A stretch of DNA of 64,000 nucleotides from Flavobacteriaceae bacterium (GCA_029238125.1 JAQWGQ010000001.1:1-64000); one strand, 5' to 3'. Shown: positions 10,171-18,363, counted from the first letter of the stretch. Made by a program: numbers and translations. The notes: a model not told the origin generated them from the letters alone.

Positions 10171-10658
10171 TCATGACATGAAGTGTATGATGAAGCTTTG
10201 CTTTGGTAATCATCTAACTGCACGCTGTTAATCGTATTTGATGTAGCATAGATTGTTCCATTATCCCTTTTATAAATAACCTCACTTCCGTTATATTCCA
10301 ATGACCAAGCTATTCCACTATTTGACCATGAAAAAGAGTTTGCTGTATCATTCAAAACCACTATTTCACTTATGGTGTGGTCGTAATGAAATTCAGGACA
10401 AATACATTTTACATTTTCCCCGTTATTTCCCCAATCATCCGAAACTGTTCTATAATTTATGACATAACCATTTTGCATGAAGTATCTAACATTGTATGTT
10501 TTTTCAGAATATTGCTCATAGAACAATTGACTTTCAGCAGTCAATGATGATAGCTTTTCGCTTAAAGGTTTATTCGGGTCATCAAGACCTAAGTCTGTAT
10601 CCTCTTTTGAACAAGAAATAAACAGTAAAGCAGAAAACAGAAAAAGAAGTTTCTTCAT
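10167..10658 (-). CDS. Hypothetical lipoprotein
   Basis: The protein of 163 residues has a clear lipoprotein signal peptide: MKKLLFLFSALLFISCSKED, with the lipid-modified cysteine at residue 16 and the Ser-Lys-Glu-Asp after it that is common in exported Bacteroidota lipoproteins. The mature part is hydrophilic, with five further cysteines or cysteine neighbours (KCICPEF and a terminal TSCHD), so disulfides are possible. I do not recognise the family. It stands alone between two remnants and the tRNA cluster, which suggests accessory DNA. Confidence 0.75.
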   Translation of the reverse strand: MKKLLFLFSALLFISCSKEDTDLGLDDPNKPLSEKLSSLTAESQLFYEQYSEKTYNVRYFMQNGYVINYRTVSDDWGNNGENVKCICPEFHYDHTISEIVVLNDTANSFSWSNSGIAWSLEYNGSEVIYKRDNGTIYATSNTINSVQLDDYQSKASSYTSCHD

Positions 10659-10807
10659 CGTATTGTTTTTAGTGGTACTAATTTAAGGAAAAATATAAGT
10701 GCTAAAAAACAGGAAAGAAGGTAGAAATAGGAAAAAGAGTTCGTTTAAAGTTCGTTTTGTGTATTTAAAAAATAAGATTTAATTACGTAACTCTCTGATA
10801 ATCAGTG

Positions 10808-10879
10808 AGCCAATGACGAGATTTGAACTCGTGACCTCTTCCTTACCAAGGAAACGCTCTACCCCTGAGCTACATCGGC
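10808..10879 (-). tRNA. tRNA-Thr (GGT anticodon)
   Basis: A 72-base cloverleaf on the minus strand: acceptor GCCGATG paired with CATTGGC, D-arm GCTCAGGGGTAGAGC, anticodon loop TTGGTAA in a TTTCC/GGAAG stem, T-loop TTCAAAT. Discriminator T; no encoded CCA. It is the last of four tRNAs transcribed together. Confidence 0.96.
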
Positions 10880-10908
10880 AGTGCAGGTCGTTTGGCATGA
10901 CCTTGTTG

Positions 10909-10981
10909 AGCGGGAGACCGGGTTCGAACCGGCGACATTCAGCTTGGAAGGCTGACGCTCTACCAACTGAGCTACTCCCGC
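10909..10981 (-). tRNA. tRNA-Gly (TCC anticodon)
   Basis: A 73-base cloverleaf: acceptor GCGGGAG/CTCCCGC, anticodon stem TCAGC/GCTGA around CTTCCAA, T-loop TTCGAAC. Third gene of the tRNA operon, 18 bases after tRNA-Tyr. Confidence 0.97.
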
Positions 10982-10999
10982 ATTATTAACTTTCGATTG

Positions 11000-11082
11000 T
11001 GGGGAGAGCAGGATTCGAACCTGCGAAGGTAAAAACCAACAGATTTACAGTCTGTCCTCGTTGGCCGCTTGAGTATCTCCCC
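11000..11082 (-). tRNA. tRNA-Tyr (GTA anticodon)
   Basis: An 83-base class II tRNA with acceptor GGGGAGA/TCTCCCC, anticodon loop CTGTAAA in a CAGA/TCTG stem and a long variable arm, as expected for tyrosine. Discriminator A. Confidence 0.97.
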
Positions 11083-11108
11083 AAAATGTCAATGATCAAC
11101 TTTAGTTG

Positions 11109-11182
11109 AGCCGATGGAGGGACTCGAACCCACGACCTGCTGATTACAAATCAGCTGCTCTAGCCAGCTGAGCTACATCGGC
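11109..11182 (-). tRNA. tRNA-Thr (TGT anticodon)
   Basis: A 74-base cloverleaf with acceptor GCCGATG/CATCGGC and anticodon loop TTTGTAA in a CTGA/TCAG stem. First gene of the four-tRNA operon, directly behind its promoter. Confidence 0.97.
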
Positions 11183-11186
11183 AACT

Positions 11187-11202
11187 ACCGCTTTAAAGCG
11201 GT
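11187..11202. repeat. 16-bp perfect palindrome in the tRNA operon leader
   Basis: ACCGCTTTAAAGCGGT is its own reverse complement. It sits between the -7 box (11206-11213) and the first tRNA (11182), at or just after the expected transcription start. It could be an operator or a leader hairpin removed during tRNA processing. Confidence 0.5.
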
Positions 11203-11205
11203 TTG

Positions 11206-11237
11206 CAAATGTATCTAATTATTTTTTTTTAATCAAA
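11206..11237 (-). promoter_or_regulatory. Promoter of the tRNA-Thr/Tyr/Gly/Thr operon
   Basis: On the minus strand a TTTG -33 element (11234-11237) and a TACATTTG -7 box (11206-11213) are separated by 20 bases, a good match to the Bacteroidota consensus. The first tRNA begins 24 bases downstream. Confidence 0.75.
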
Positions 11238-11259
11238 GCATTTTTGAATCAAAAATTGT

Positions 11260-11559
11260 TTACGAAATCCGCGCTTTTTCTTTTCGGCGTTTTAACATGC
11301 GTTCGGCAGTAGAGGCAGCCATGTCAAGCGACTTTTCAAATGATTCACTTTTTTTGCCAACTACTACATCCTCACCAGGGATATTGACGCGTAGTTCAAC
11401 GAATTTATTAGTCTGACTTGAAGCGTTGTCAAGGTTTAAATACAGGTCAACACTCACGATACGGCTGTAATACAAGCTGAGCTTTGACAATCGTTTATCA
11501 ATATATTTTTGCAGGTTGGAATTCATGGAAAAGTGAACGGTTTGAATATTTATTTTCAT
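11260..11559 (-). CDS. hpf: Short-form ribosome hibernation promoting factor (HPF/RaiA family)
   Basis: Ribosome-associated protein that blocks the decoding centre of idle ribosomes. The 99-residue length is the short HPF form without the dimerisation tail. The start IQTVHFSMNSNLQKYIDKRLSKL and the basic C-terminus (AERMLKRRKEKAR) fit the beta-alpha-beta-beta-beta-alpha fold. It follows xerC by 24 bases, and the rpsU-xerC-hpf order suggests co-transcription from the rpsU promoter, putting two ribosome-related genes in one unit. Confidence 0.92.
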   Translation of the reverse strand: MKINIQTVHFSMNSNLQKYIDKRLSKLSLYYSRIVSVDLYLNLDNASSQTNKFVELRVNIPGEDVVVGKKSESFEKSLDMAASTAERMLKRRKEKARIS

Positions 11560-11583
11560 AACGCTATTGTTTATGCCCTGCGA

Positions 11584-12465
11584 CTAGGCGCGTGGATGGG
11601 CGGTTAGATAATCCTGTTTCATCTTAGGTATTTGTACTTTTGCATAGATTTGAGTAGAAGACAAACTTTTATGTCCCAAAATTTCTTTAATACTGTTGAT
11701 ATCTGCTCCACGATTGAGCAAATGCGTCGCAAAGGTGTGTCGCAATACATGCGGGCTGACTTTCTCTTTAGTAGAAACCTTAGCAAGGTATGTAGTCACA
11801 CATTTATAAATATGCGATGGATTGAGCTCCTTTCCTTTCCGATTGACAAACAACCTCTTAGATCCTTTGGCTTTTTCAATTTGATTTCGATGAGCTAAAT
11901 AGCCATCCATTTGTGATATGACCTTTGCCAACAAAGGAATAATCCGGGTTTTGTTTCGCTTCCCCACCACTTGTAATTGTCGGTTGTTTCGATCAATTGC
12001 ATCCAAGGTCAATGAAAGTAACTCCGCACGTCGCATTCCAGTTGTGTACAAAAGTTCAAGGATCAACGCATCGCGGGACCCTTCAAAATGACTATGGTCA
12101 TACATCTCAATCACAGCACGAAACTCTTTTTCTGTCAAAGGCACCACCAATTTTGGTGTCGTTTTGAGCTGACGGTGAAATTGCATTGGCGACTGATCAA
12201 TCTCGCCTACTTTTTGCAAAAACCGAAAGTAACTCTTTAAAACAGAACATTTTCTATTGATGCTTTGGTTCTTAAGCCCCGTAGATGATAAGTACACAAT
12301 CCATTCCCGAATGATGGGATATTCAACTTGCGCTAAGTATGTCAGTTGGTAGTACGATTTACAGTAGGCCGCAAAGCTTTCAAGGTCTTTTCGGTATGCG
12401 TTTTGGGTATGTGGAGAAAACCGTTTCTCCAATTTGATGTAGTCGATAAAAGCTGATAAGGACAT
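11584..12465 (-). CDS. xerC: Tyrosine recombinase XerC/XerD type
   Basis: Site-specific recombinase that resolves chromosome dimers at dif. I choose the ATG at 12465 (MSLSAFIDYIKLEKRF), giving 293 residues; an upstream in-frame ATG at 12489 would only add eight unmatched residues. The N-terminal SAM-like domain is followed by the catalytic domain. The active-site set is complete: Arg in TTGMRRAELL, Lys in VVGKRNKTR, HxxR in SPHVLRHTFATHLL, His in LGHKSLSS and Tyr in TQIYAKV. The location in a ribosomal neighbourhood, not in an island, supports a housekeeping Xer role. Confidence 0.93.
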   Translation of the reverse strand: MSLSAFIDYIKLEKRFSPHTQNAYRKDLESFAAYCKSYYQLTYLAQVEYPIIREWIVYLSSTGLKNQSINRKCSVLKSYFRFLQKVGEIDQSPMQFHRQLKTTPKLVVPLTEKEFRAVIEMYDHSHFEGSRDALILELLYTTGMRRAELLSLTLDAIDRNNRQLQVVGKRNKTRIIPLLAKVISQMDGYLAHRNQIEKAKGSKRLFVNRKGKELNPSHIYKCVTTYLAKVSTKEKVSPHVLRHTFATHLLNRGADINSIKEILGHKSLSSTQIYAKVQIPKMKQDYLTAHPRA

Positions 12466-12542
12466 ATGCAAAACTAAGACACCGAACACAAGTTAGTAAA
12501 AACTCATGTTCGGTGCAATATTTTTGTTCCTTAATTAGAGGT

Positions 12543-12737
12543 TTAGATCTCCTCTTTGTCACGAAGTTTTTGGATGTACTGCGCTTTTTGAACCACAGCA
12601 CGACGTGCGACAGAAGGCTTTGTAAACGTTTTTCGCTCACGCAATTGTCTCATTGCGCCTGTACGATCGAATTTTCTTTTGAAACGCTTGAGAGCGCGAT
12701 CGATATTTTCTCCGTCTTTGATTGGTATAATTAACAT
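12543..12737 (-). CDS. rpsU: 30S ribosomal protein bS21
   Basis: Small-subunit protein located near the 3' end of 16S rRNA. It has 64 residues, starts MLIIPIKDGENIDRALKRFK and is highly basic. It has its own promoter and an exceptionally strong Shine-Dalgarno sequence, which stands out in a genome where other genes have none. In Flavobacterium johnsoniae, bS21 is known to take part in hiding the anti-Shine-Dalgarno end of 16S rRNA, and rpsU is translated from a strong SD as a feedback signal. The sequence here fits that model. xerC and hpf follow. Confidence 0.98.
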   Translation of the reverse strand: MLIIPIKDGENIDRALKRFKRKFDRTGAMRQLRERKTFTKPSVARRAVVQKAQYIQKLRDKEEI

Positions 12738-12744
12738 AAACTAC

Positions 12745-12754
12745 AACCTCCTTT
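12745..12754 (-). promoter_or_regulatory. Strong Shine-Dalgarno sequence of rpsU
   Basis: AAAGGAGGTT precedes the rpsU ATG with 9 bases between the GGAGG core and the start codon. Almost all other genes here lack any SD. The match to the 16S rRNA tail is extended, as expected if only ribosomes deficient in bS21 can use it. Confidence 0.85.
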
Positions 12755-12769
12755 CGTTAATATTGGCTG

Positions 12770-12800
12770 CAAATATAAGTTTAATTTGCAAGTCGGCAAC
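12770..12800 (-). promoter_or_regulatory. rpsU promoter
   Basis: GTTG (12797-12800) and TATATTTG (12770-12777) are 19 bases apart on the minus strand, matching the Bacteroidota -33/-7 layout. The leader to the ATG is about 26-28 bases and contains the SD. It lies directly behind the acyl-CoA dehydrogenase stop codon. Confidence 0.75.
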
Positions 12801-12803
12801 GGT

Positions 12804-13970
12804 TTATTTTAAAATTTGCTTGGCGATCACAACTTTCTGAATTTCAGAAGTACCTTCCCCAATTGTACAGAGCTTCGCATCGCGGTAAAATTTTTCAACA
12901 GGAAATTCTTTTGAATAACCATATCCTCCGAAAATCTGTACTGCTTCATTCGCGATATGTACACAGGACTCGGAAGCATACAATTTACACATAGCACTTT
13001 GTTTGGTCATCTTTTTACCTTCATTGATCATTTGACTTGCTTGTTGGGTGAGCAACTCTGCTGCTTCTATTTGTGTCGTCATGTCCGCAAGCTTAAAAGA
13101 TATCCCCTGAAAGCTACTGATTGGCTTTCCAAACTGAACACGTTCTTTTGCATATTGAAGTGCCGCTTCATAGGCACCACGAGCAATTCCCAAAGACAAA
13201 GCAGCTATCGAAATTCGACCTCCGTCCAAAATTTTCATTGACTGTATAAACCCTTCTCCAACTTCGCCAAGTCGATTTTCGTCTGGAATGCGGCATTGGT
13301 CAAAAATCAGTTCAGCAGTTTCTGATGCGCGCATGCCAAGTTTATCCTCTTTTTTCCCAGAAGAAAATCCTTGAGTGTCCCGCTCAATCACAAAAGCAGT
13401 CATTCCATGACTGTCCCCTTTTTTGCCAGTTCTAAAAATCACAACAGCCACATCTGACGAAATTCCGTGTGTTATAAAATTCTTTGTCCCGTTCAGGATC
13501 CAATGATCTCCGTCTTGAACGGCAGTTGAATTCATGCCACCTGCATCGGAACCCGTATTGTGCTCCGTCAAACCCCAAGCACCAATCCATTCACCAGAAG
13601 CTAACTTAGGCAACCAACGTGATTTTTGAGCCAATGAACCAAATTTTAAAATATGATTGGTACACAATGAATTGTGGGCTGCGATCGACAAGCCGATTGA
13701 AGGATCAACTTTCGAAATTTCTTGTACCATAGCAACATATTCGTGATACCCAAAACCCGAACCACCATATTCTTCTGGAACAAGCATCCCGAGGAATCCG
13801 TAAGAACCCGCTTGTTTCATCACATCGACAGGGAAGTGCTGCGCTTCATCCCAGTCCATCACGTTTGGTTTGATAAACTGATGGGCAAAATCTCGTGCAG
13901 AGTCTGCAACAAGTTGTTTTGTTTCTGTAGCCGTTTCTATCATATCATAGGAAGCAATTTCCGTATTCAT
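12804..13970 (-). CDS. Acyl-CoA dehydrogenase
   Basis: FAD-dependent enzyme that oxidises acyl-CoA to trans-2-enoyl-CoA, passing electrons to ETF. It has 388 residues, with the N-terminal helical domain, the middle beta domain (GAWGLTEHNTGSDAGGMNST is the FAD/substrate segment) and the C-terminal domain with QIFGGYGYSKEFPVEKFYRDAK. The catalytic base is likely Glu372 in IGEGTSEIQ. Substrate chain length cannot be told; short or branched-chain acyl-CoA is most likely given the resemblance to butyryl/isovaleryl types. An alternative start is Met10. It follows the HhH protein by 12 bases. Confidence 0.93.
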   Translation of the reverse strand: MNTEIASYDMIETATETKQLVADSARDFAHQFIKPNVMDWDEAQHFPVDVMKQAGSYGFLGMLVPEEYGGSGFGYHEYVAMVQEISKVDPSIGLSIAAHNSLCTNHILKFGSLAQKSRWLPKLASGEWIGAWGLTEHNTGSDAGGMNSTAVQDGDHWILNGTKNFITHGISSDVAVVIFRTGKKGDSHGMTAFVIERDTQGFSSGKKEDKLGMRASETAELIFDQCRIPDENRLGEVGEGFIQSMKILDGGRISIAALSLGIARGAYEAALQYAKERVQFGKPISSFQGISFKLADMTTQIEAAELLTQQASQMINEGKKMTKQSAMCKLYASESCVHIANEAVQIFGGYGYSKEFPVEKFYRDAKLCTIGEGTSEIQKVVIAKQILK

Positions 13971-13982
13971 TTCAGCAATTTT

Positions 13983-14801
13983 TTATTTCAAATATAAGGC
14001 AATTCTAGCAATGCGTATCGAATCGAGTTCAAATTTATCCGCAATCGATTTCCAACTGATTCTTTCCTCATGAAAAGTTCGATATGCCACAATGCGACTT
14101 GCCAAGCTGGGACTGATATAGGGGTTTTTTGCCAACTCAGAAATCGTGGCTGTGTTGATATCAATCGAATGATTGGGTACAGAATCCAACGAAAATGACT
14201 CCCAAAGATTTGTCAAGGTAGGTGTGTCAATCCCCCAAATATCTTGCAGCTGATCTTTGACCAAAAAGCCATTGAGTTCTTGTCGAGATGATAAAATCCT
14301 GTTGGCCAATACAGGTCCGATCCCATAGACTGCTTGCAAGTCTTGTGTTGTGGCAGTATTGAGTTGTTTTTTACGTCTTTTCGGTTTCTTTACATGATGT
14401 TCGGTTTGCCATTTGGAAAATCGAAGGAGTGGCTTGATTTCTTGCCATTTTTGGTCTGCTATACCAGCAAATTCTTTAAACTCTTGTGCGGATTGAAAAT
14501 AGCGTTCTTGAGCAACACGAGATTGAATGGTATCTACTAGAGACTTTGGCAAATCCAAGCGATAGGCATGCCATGCTGTGAGTCGATTGGGATTAAAGGG
14601 GTAGATGGTGTCTTTCTTTGTCGATTGCAGCCCTAAGGAGTCCCGCTTGGCGACAAGAAGATCAGACAAAGGACGTAAAAGTGTTGTGTCGTTTTGTGCT
14701 TGATTTGCAAAAAACAGTAGAAGATGTCCAACAACAAACACCAAAGCTAAAATAAGTAACCCACGTCTTTGTGGACGTGTCCATTGCGAAAATTGGGGCA
14801 T
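13983..14801 (-). CDS. Membrane-anchored helix-hairpin-helix (ComEA-like) protein
   Basis: Protein of 272 residues with one N-terminal membrane span (about residues 13-33, rich in Leu/Val/Phe) and then helix-hairpin-helix repeats: LNTATTQDLQAVYGIGPVLA and INTATISELAKNPYISPSLA, each with the N-T-A-T start and the glycine or serine hairpin, plus a weaker one between. Such domains bind DNA without sequence specificity. ComEA proteins with this layout capture DNA in natural transformation, but the Bacteroidota versions carry several HhH units and their function is unproven. Gene order AGCS symporter - HhH - acyl-CoA dehydrogenase on one strand with gaps of 19 and 12 bases suggests one transcript. 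Confidence 0.8.
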   Translation of the reverse strand: MPQFSQWTRPQRRGLLILALVFVVGHLLLFFANQAQNDTTLLRPLSDLLVAKRDSLGLQSTKKDTIYPFNPNRLTAWHAYRLDLPKSLVDTIQSRVAQERYFQSAQEFKEFAGIADQKWQEIKPLLRFSKWQTEHHVKKPKRRKKQLNTATTQDLQAVYGIGPVLANRILSSRQELNGFLVKDQLQDIWGIDTPTLTNLWESFSLDSVPNHSIDINTATISELAKNPYISPSLASRIVAYRTFHEERISWKSIADKFELDSIRIARIALYLK

Positions 14802-14820
14802 ACTGTATTGATTTTACTGT

Positions 14821-16410
14821 TTAAGCTCGCAAAGCTTTTAGATATCTTTGCAATTCTTCTTTGACCTTTGGATACAAGAAGAACAAACCAACCATATTTG
14901 GAAAAACAAGTGCCAGAATCATGGCGTCTGAAAAAGTCCATACCGCAGACATATCTCCAGCTGCACCAATAACAACAAACAATAGGAATAAAATTTTGTA
15001 GGTGTAGTCTGATATTTTGCTTTTTCCGAACACAAACATCCAAGATTGCAGTCCATAGTACGACCACGAAATCATCGTTGATATTGCAAATAAAACGACC
15101 GCAATTGTCAAAAAGGGTCCTGAAAATGAAATGTAATTCGCAAAGGCAGCCGCAGTAATTGCAGCACCTTCAGCAGCCACGCCGTCGATCATCACGATGC
15201 CGTTTTCTCCCCCATAATTAAATATAGTTTGATCTCCATTAAAGATAATAATGACCAAGGCCGTCATGGTACAAATGACTACCGTATCAATAAAAGGTTC
15301 GAGCAAAGCAACCAGTCCTTCCGAAGCAGCGTATTTGGTTTTTACTGCTGAGTGCGCAATGGATGCAGAACCAGCACCCGCCTCATTGGAAAACGCAGCT
15401 CTCCGAAAACCAGTGATCAATACCCCTAACAGACCCCCTAAACCTGCTTGTGGGTTGAATGCCTGTGTAAAAATCATGGAAAAGGCATCGTCAACAAACG
15501 AAAAGTTTGTGAGTATAACATACAGACAAGCTCCGACATACAAAAGCGCCATAAAAGGCACTATTTTTTCGGTCACAGATGCGATTCGTTTGATTCCTCC
15601 GATAATGATTATCCCAACAAAAATCATCATCAAGATTCCAATAATTGTTCGTGCGCTCCCACCTTCCATACCAACTGAGCTCACCAACTGCATGGCAGCT
15701 TGGTTTGACTGGGCGGCGTTTCCACCTCCAAAAGAGGCACCAATACATAGCAAGGCAAAGATGACAGCAAGAAAACGACCCAAACGCGCAAATCCTCTTT
15801 CTTTAAGCCCTTTTGTCAGATAGTACATTGGACCTCCATAAACCGTTCCATCCTCTCCAACGTCACGATATTTGACTCCAAGCGTACATTCAACAAACTT
15901 GGTGGACATCCCAATCAGACCACATAGGATCATCCAAAATGTCGCGCCAGGTCCGCCAATGGCAATGGCCAAAGCAACCCCAGCAATATTTCCATTACCG
16001 ACGGTTCCAGAAACAGCCGTGGCAAGTGCCTGAAAATGACTGACCTCCCCGTCTTTACTTTCGTCTTTAATCGTATCGACAGCATCGCCGTCAACCACAT
16101 TGACTGCTGCATTTTGATCAACTTGGTGGTGATCGACATGATCGAATTTCCCACGAACGACGTTAATCGCCAAGGGGAAACGACGCAGGTTGATAAACCC
16201 AAAATAAATTGTAAAAAACAAAGCTCCCCCGACAAGTAAAATAATAATGGTCGGAATGGCTGTTCCCGGAAAATTGTGTAAAACAACCGCACCCCACCAA
16301 TCTGCAATTGGCGTAAAGGCCTCATTGATGCAGTCGTCGAGACCGCGATCTTGCGCAAAAGAAAGGGATGAAAAAAATAGTGCTAAGGCTGTAAAAATAA
16401 ATCGTTTCAT
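14821..16410 (-). CDS. Alanine/glycine:cation symporter family protein (AGCS)
   Basis: Sodium-coupled amino-acid importer of the AGCS family. The 529-residue protein has a hydrophobic, signal-like N-terminus (MKRFIFTALALFFSSLSFAQ) and then about ten membrane spans. Family motifs are visible: AVSGTVGNGNIAGVALAI, GGPMYYLTKGL, RRAAFSNEAGAGSASIAHSA and SWSYYGLQSW. A soluble stretch at about residues 85-125 (DHVDHHQVDQNAAVNV and the following acidic segment) interrupts the N-terminal part and is typical of flavobacterial members. Substrate is probably alanine or glycine. Confidence 0.93.
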   Translation of the reverse strand: MKRFIFTALALFFSSLSFAQDRGLDDCINEAFTPIADWWGAVVLHNFPGTAIPTIIILLVGGALFFTIYFGFINLRRFPLAINVVRGKFDHVDHHQVDQNAAVNVVDGDAVDTIKDESKDGEVSHFQALATAVSGTVGNGNIAGVALAIAIGGPGATFWMILCGLIGMSTKFVECTLGVKYRDVGEDGTVYGGPMYYLTKGLKERGFARLGRFLAVIFALLCIGASFGGGNAAQSNQAAMQLVSSVGMEGGSARTIIGILMMIFVGIIIIGGIKRIASVTEKIVPFMALLYVGACLYVILTNFSFVDDAFSMIFTQAFNPQAGLGGLLGVLITGFRRAAFSNEAGAGSASIAHSAVKTKYAASEGLVALLEPFIDTVVICTMTALVIIIFNGDQTIFNYGGENGIVMIDGVAAEGAAITAAAFANYISFSGPFLTIAVVLFAISTMISWSYYGLQSWMFVFGKSKISDYTYKILFLLFVVIGAAGDMSAVWTFSDAMILALVFPNMVGLFFLYPKVKEELQRYLKALRA

Positions 16411-16419
16411 AAAAGGAAG

Positions 16420-16647
16420 TTAAAGGTCAAAAACTGAGGTTCGTTTAGCATAGACCAAATCTTTTAGTCGTAGCCAGAAGGCAAGGATTAGATAAGCCGC
16501 AAAGCCAATCCCCAAGGAAAAAAAACTGATGTAAATAAAAAAAAGGCGGACTGGTCTGGCACGCATTCCCAAACGATCTGCTAGACGTGAACAGACTTCA
16601 AAGCCATGTCGTTCCAGTTGGTGACGAATGCGATGTGATACCCTCAT
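16420..16647 (-). CDS. PspC-domain membrane protein
   Basis: Protein of 75 residues. The start is placed at the ATG at 16647 (MRVSHRIRHQLERHGFEV) because a TATATTTG box sits five bases upstream; the longer open frame to 16866 is antisense-like sequence overlapping DUF2851. The segment CSRLADRLGMRARPVRLFFI followed by a hydrophobic span ending in AYLILAFWL is the PspC signature of small inner-membrane proteins linked to envelope stress. It lies between DUF2851 and the AGCS symporter. Confidence 0.8.
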   Translation of the reverse strand: MRVSHRIRHQLERHGFEVCSRLADRLGMRARPVRLFFIYISFFSLGIGFAAYLILAFWLRLKDLVYAKRTSVFDL

Positions 16648-16652
16648 GTTTA

Positions 16653-16660
16653 CAAATATA
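16653..16660 (-). promoter_or_regulatory. -7 box five bases before the PspC gene start
   Basis: TATATTTG followed by TAAAC and ATG. If transcription starts at the usual distance, the mRNA begins at or within a base or two of the start codon (leaderless). Confidence 0.55.
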
Positions 16661-17923
16661 TCAAGTTTGGATGAACTCTTGCCCAAATGAGCAGGAAAGA
16701 CACTTTTTTTGATAGCAATACATATTCTTAAGTTGGAGCAAAGCCTGACTGTCAAGAGCCGATGCAGCGCTGACTCCCAAGGAAGAAAATGCGCGTATAG
16801 TGCTATTCGACTCTGCCTGAATCGAGCTCGCCCACGAAATGAGTTCATCTGTTTTGTTGATCCCATTCGCTTTGTAGTAGCAAAACAAAAATGGAATCAA
16901 AGTGTTGATAATCAGCAAATCAAGAAACGATTTACTTAATCCTTTGTTTCGCTTTGTGTGCTCTTTACCAAAAACATGGTGAGTTGACCAATAACCCGAT
17001 GTGGATACACGAAAAACCTCTTCGACATTTTTCTTTGGCTCTCCCTCGACAATCTTGCCCAATAGCTGTGAGTGATGAACATATAGCTGTGCCAATTGAG
17101 ATAAACGAATGGTGGGGAAACCACTGGGGCGCATTCTAAAAAATTTGACTTTCTCATTGACAACGTTCAATTGAAGTTTGTGCTGTGCGTAGCGATATTT
17201 TTTTTGAAGTTTTTCCAAGTAAGCATCGTCCATTTCGGCTTTCAATATCTCTGCTTGACCAAACAGTAAAGCTTCCAATTCCTCATGGTCTTGGGTCTTT
17301 CGAATGACAGAAAAAGGAATCGATTGCGCAATCGCTGCAAAGGCTAAGCCATTGACAGAAAGTCCAAATCCTTTGGCCAGAGCAATAAACAAAACGTTTT
17401 CCCAGTCGTTGGCAGTTTGATCGAGCCATTGCTGAAACACTTTGGTTTTTTGTGCCAGTCGTTCCACATAAAGACGATCAAAAAAAGCCATTTGTTTAAA
17501 TCGGTCGATGTGTTTGATTCGGTTTGCACAGGGAATCCAAAGATCAGAAGTTGATAGTTCCTGGTAGCGGTGTATAAGCGCACTGTCAACAAAATCACGC
17601 AAAACAACGGTAGCCAATGGGTGGTCATCCGAAGTAAAAACAGGCATATCTTCCTCCCAAACCACATGAAGAATGACATTGTCATAGGCCTTATCGATAT
17701 GGTGATTGTGAGCGTACCAGTCTGAACTTTTGATGTGCATTTCCACATGCCCCGCCCAAGTCATCTTATCCAATTGGAGTTGCGCAAACAAAAAATCAGG
17801 ACCACTATTGGTATTGCGCTGCCCAGCTCGTACGACAACCAGTTTCCGATGGTCGGTCGTCGTCATCGGTTTGTTCGTCAACTTTTGTTGCCAAAGGTAG
17901 TATAGTAGTTTTTCATTCATCAC
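16661..17923 (-). CDS. DUF2851 family protein
   Basis: Protein of 420 residues found throughout Bacteroidota with no known function. The N-terminal family signature is clear: VVVRAGQRNTNSGPDFLFAQ, then WAGHVEMHIKSSDWYAHNH and NVILHVVWEED. The histidine-rich HVEMHIKSSDWYAHNHHIDK region looks like a metal or nucleic-acid site. The first segment is nuclease-like in style, but I would not assign activity. It follows the rhodanese gene by 15 bases. Confidence 0.9.
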   Translation of the reverse strand: MMNEKLLYYLWQQKLTNKPMTTTDHRKLVVVRAGQRNTNSGPDFLFAQLQLDKMTWAGHVEMHIKSSDWYAHNHHIDKAYDNVILHVVWEEDMPVFTSDDHPLATVVLRDFVDSALIHRYQELSTSDLWIPCANRIKHIDRFKQMAFFDRLYVERLAQKTKVFQQWLDQTANDWENVLFIALAKGFGLSVNGLAFAAIAQSIPFSVIRKTQDHEELEALLFGQAEILKAEMDDAYLEKLQKKYRYAQHKLQLNVVNEKVKFFRMRPSGFPTIRLSQLAQLYVHHSQLLGKIVEGEPKKNVEEVFRVSTSGYWSTHHVFGKEHTKRNKGLSKSFLDLLIINTLIPFLFCYYKANGINKTDELISWASSIQAESNSTIRAFSSLGVSAASALDSQALLQLKNMYCYQKKCLSCSFGQEFIQT

Positions 17924-17938
17924 ATTTGGGGCGTGCCA

Positions 17939-18322
17939 CTACTCTATCACTTCTCCTTCCCACTCCAAGATGCCTCCGAGTAAATTATAGGTTTCGTCGA
18001 ACCCCAAGTCTCGCATCAATTGTACGGCTTGTGCGCTCCTCGCACCCGATCGACAATACACATAGTACGATTTATTCTTGTCCAAGGTGTTGATTTCGTC
18101 GATAAAGCCAGGCCCCATTCGCAGATCAATGTTTTTTGCGTTAGGAATGTATCCGCTTTCAAATTCTTCTACTGTGCGTACATCCAATACAACTGCTCCG
18201 GGTTGTTCGGCTAAGGCTTGGGTCCATTCATTTTGTGATAGATCTGACATGCTATTTTGTTTGGGACCAAGATACATACAGCCCGTTAATAATAAAACAA
18301 TAAACAAATAGTATTTACTCAT
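17939..18322 (-). CDS. Rhodanese-like lipoprotein
   Basis: Single rhodanese domain carried on a lipoprotein. The signal MSKYYLFIVLLLTGC places the lipid-modified cysteine at residue 15, so the domain is in the periplasm or outer membrane. The active-site loop is CRSGARSAQA with the catalytic cysteine, and the domain opens with GAVVLDVRTVEEFESGYIPNA. The family transfers sulfur or binds thiol partners; the physiological substrate is unknown. It is divergent from marR; a TACATTTA box lies four bases before its ATG. Confidence 0.88.
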   Translation of the reverse strand: MSKYYLFIVLLLTGCMYLGPKQNSMSDLSQNEWTQALAEQPGAVVLDVRTVEEFESGYIPNAKNIDLRMGPGFIDEINTLDKNKSYYVYCRSGARSAQAVQLMRDLGFDETYNLLGGILEWEGEVIE

Positions 18323-18363
18323 TGAATAAATGTATAAAAATTTCGTGAATTGAAAATAAATTA

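Noticed and set aside
11584..12465. xerC as an integrase of a mobile element
   Set aside because: It sits between rpsU and hpf in a conserved housekeeping order with no att repeats or cargo; a chromosomal Xer role is more likely.
16648..16866. Upstream extension of the PspC gene
   Set aside because: It overlaps DUF2851 and does not resemble a protein; a promoter box lies between it and the chosen start.
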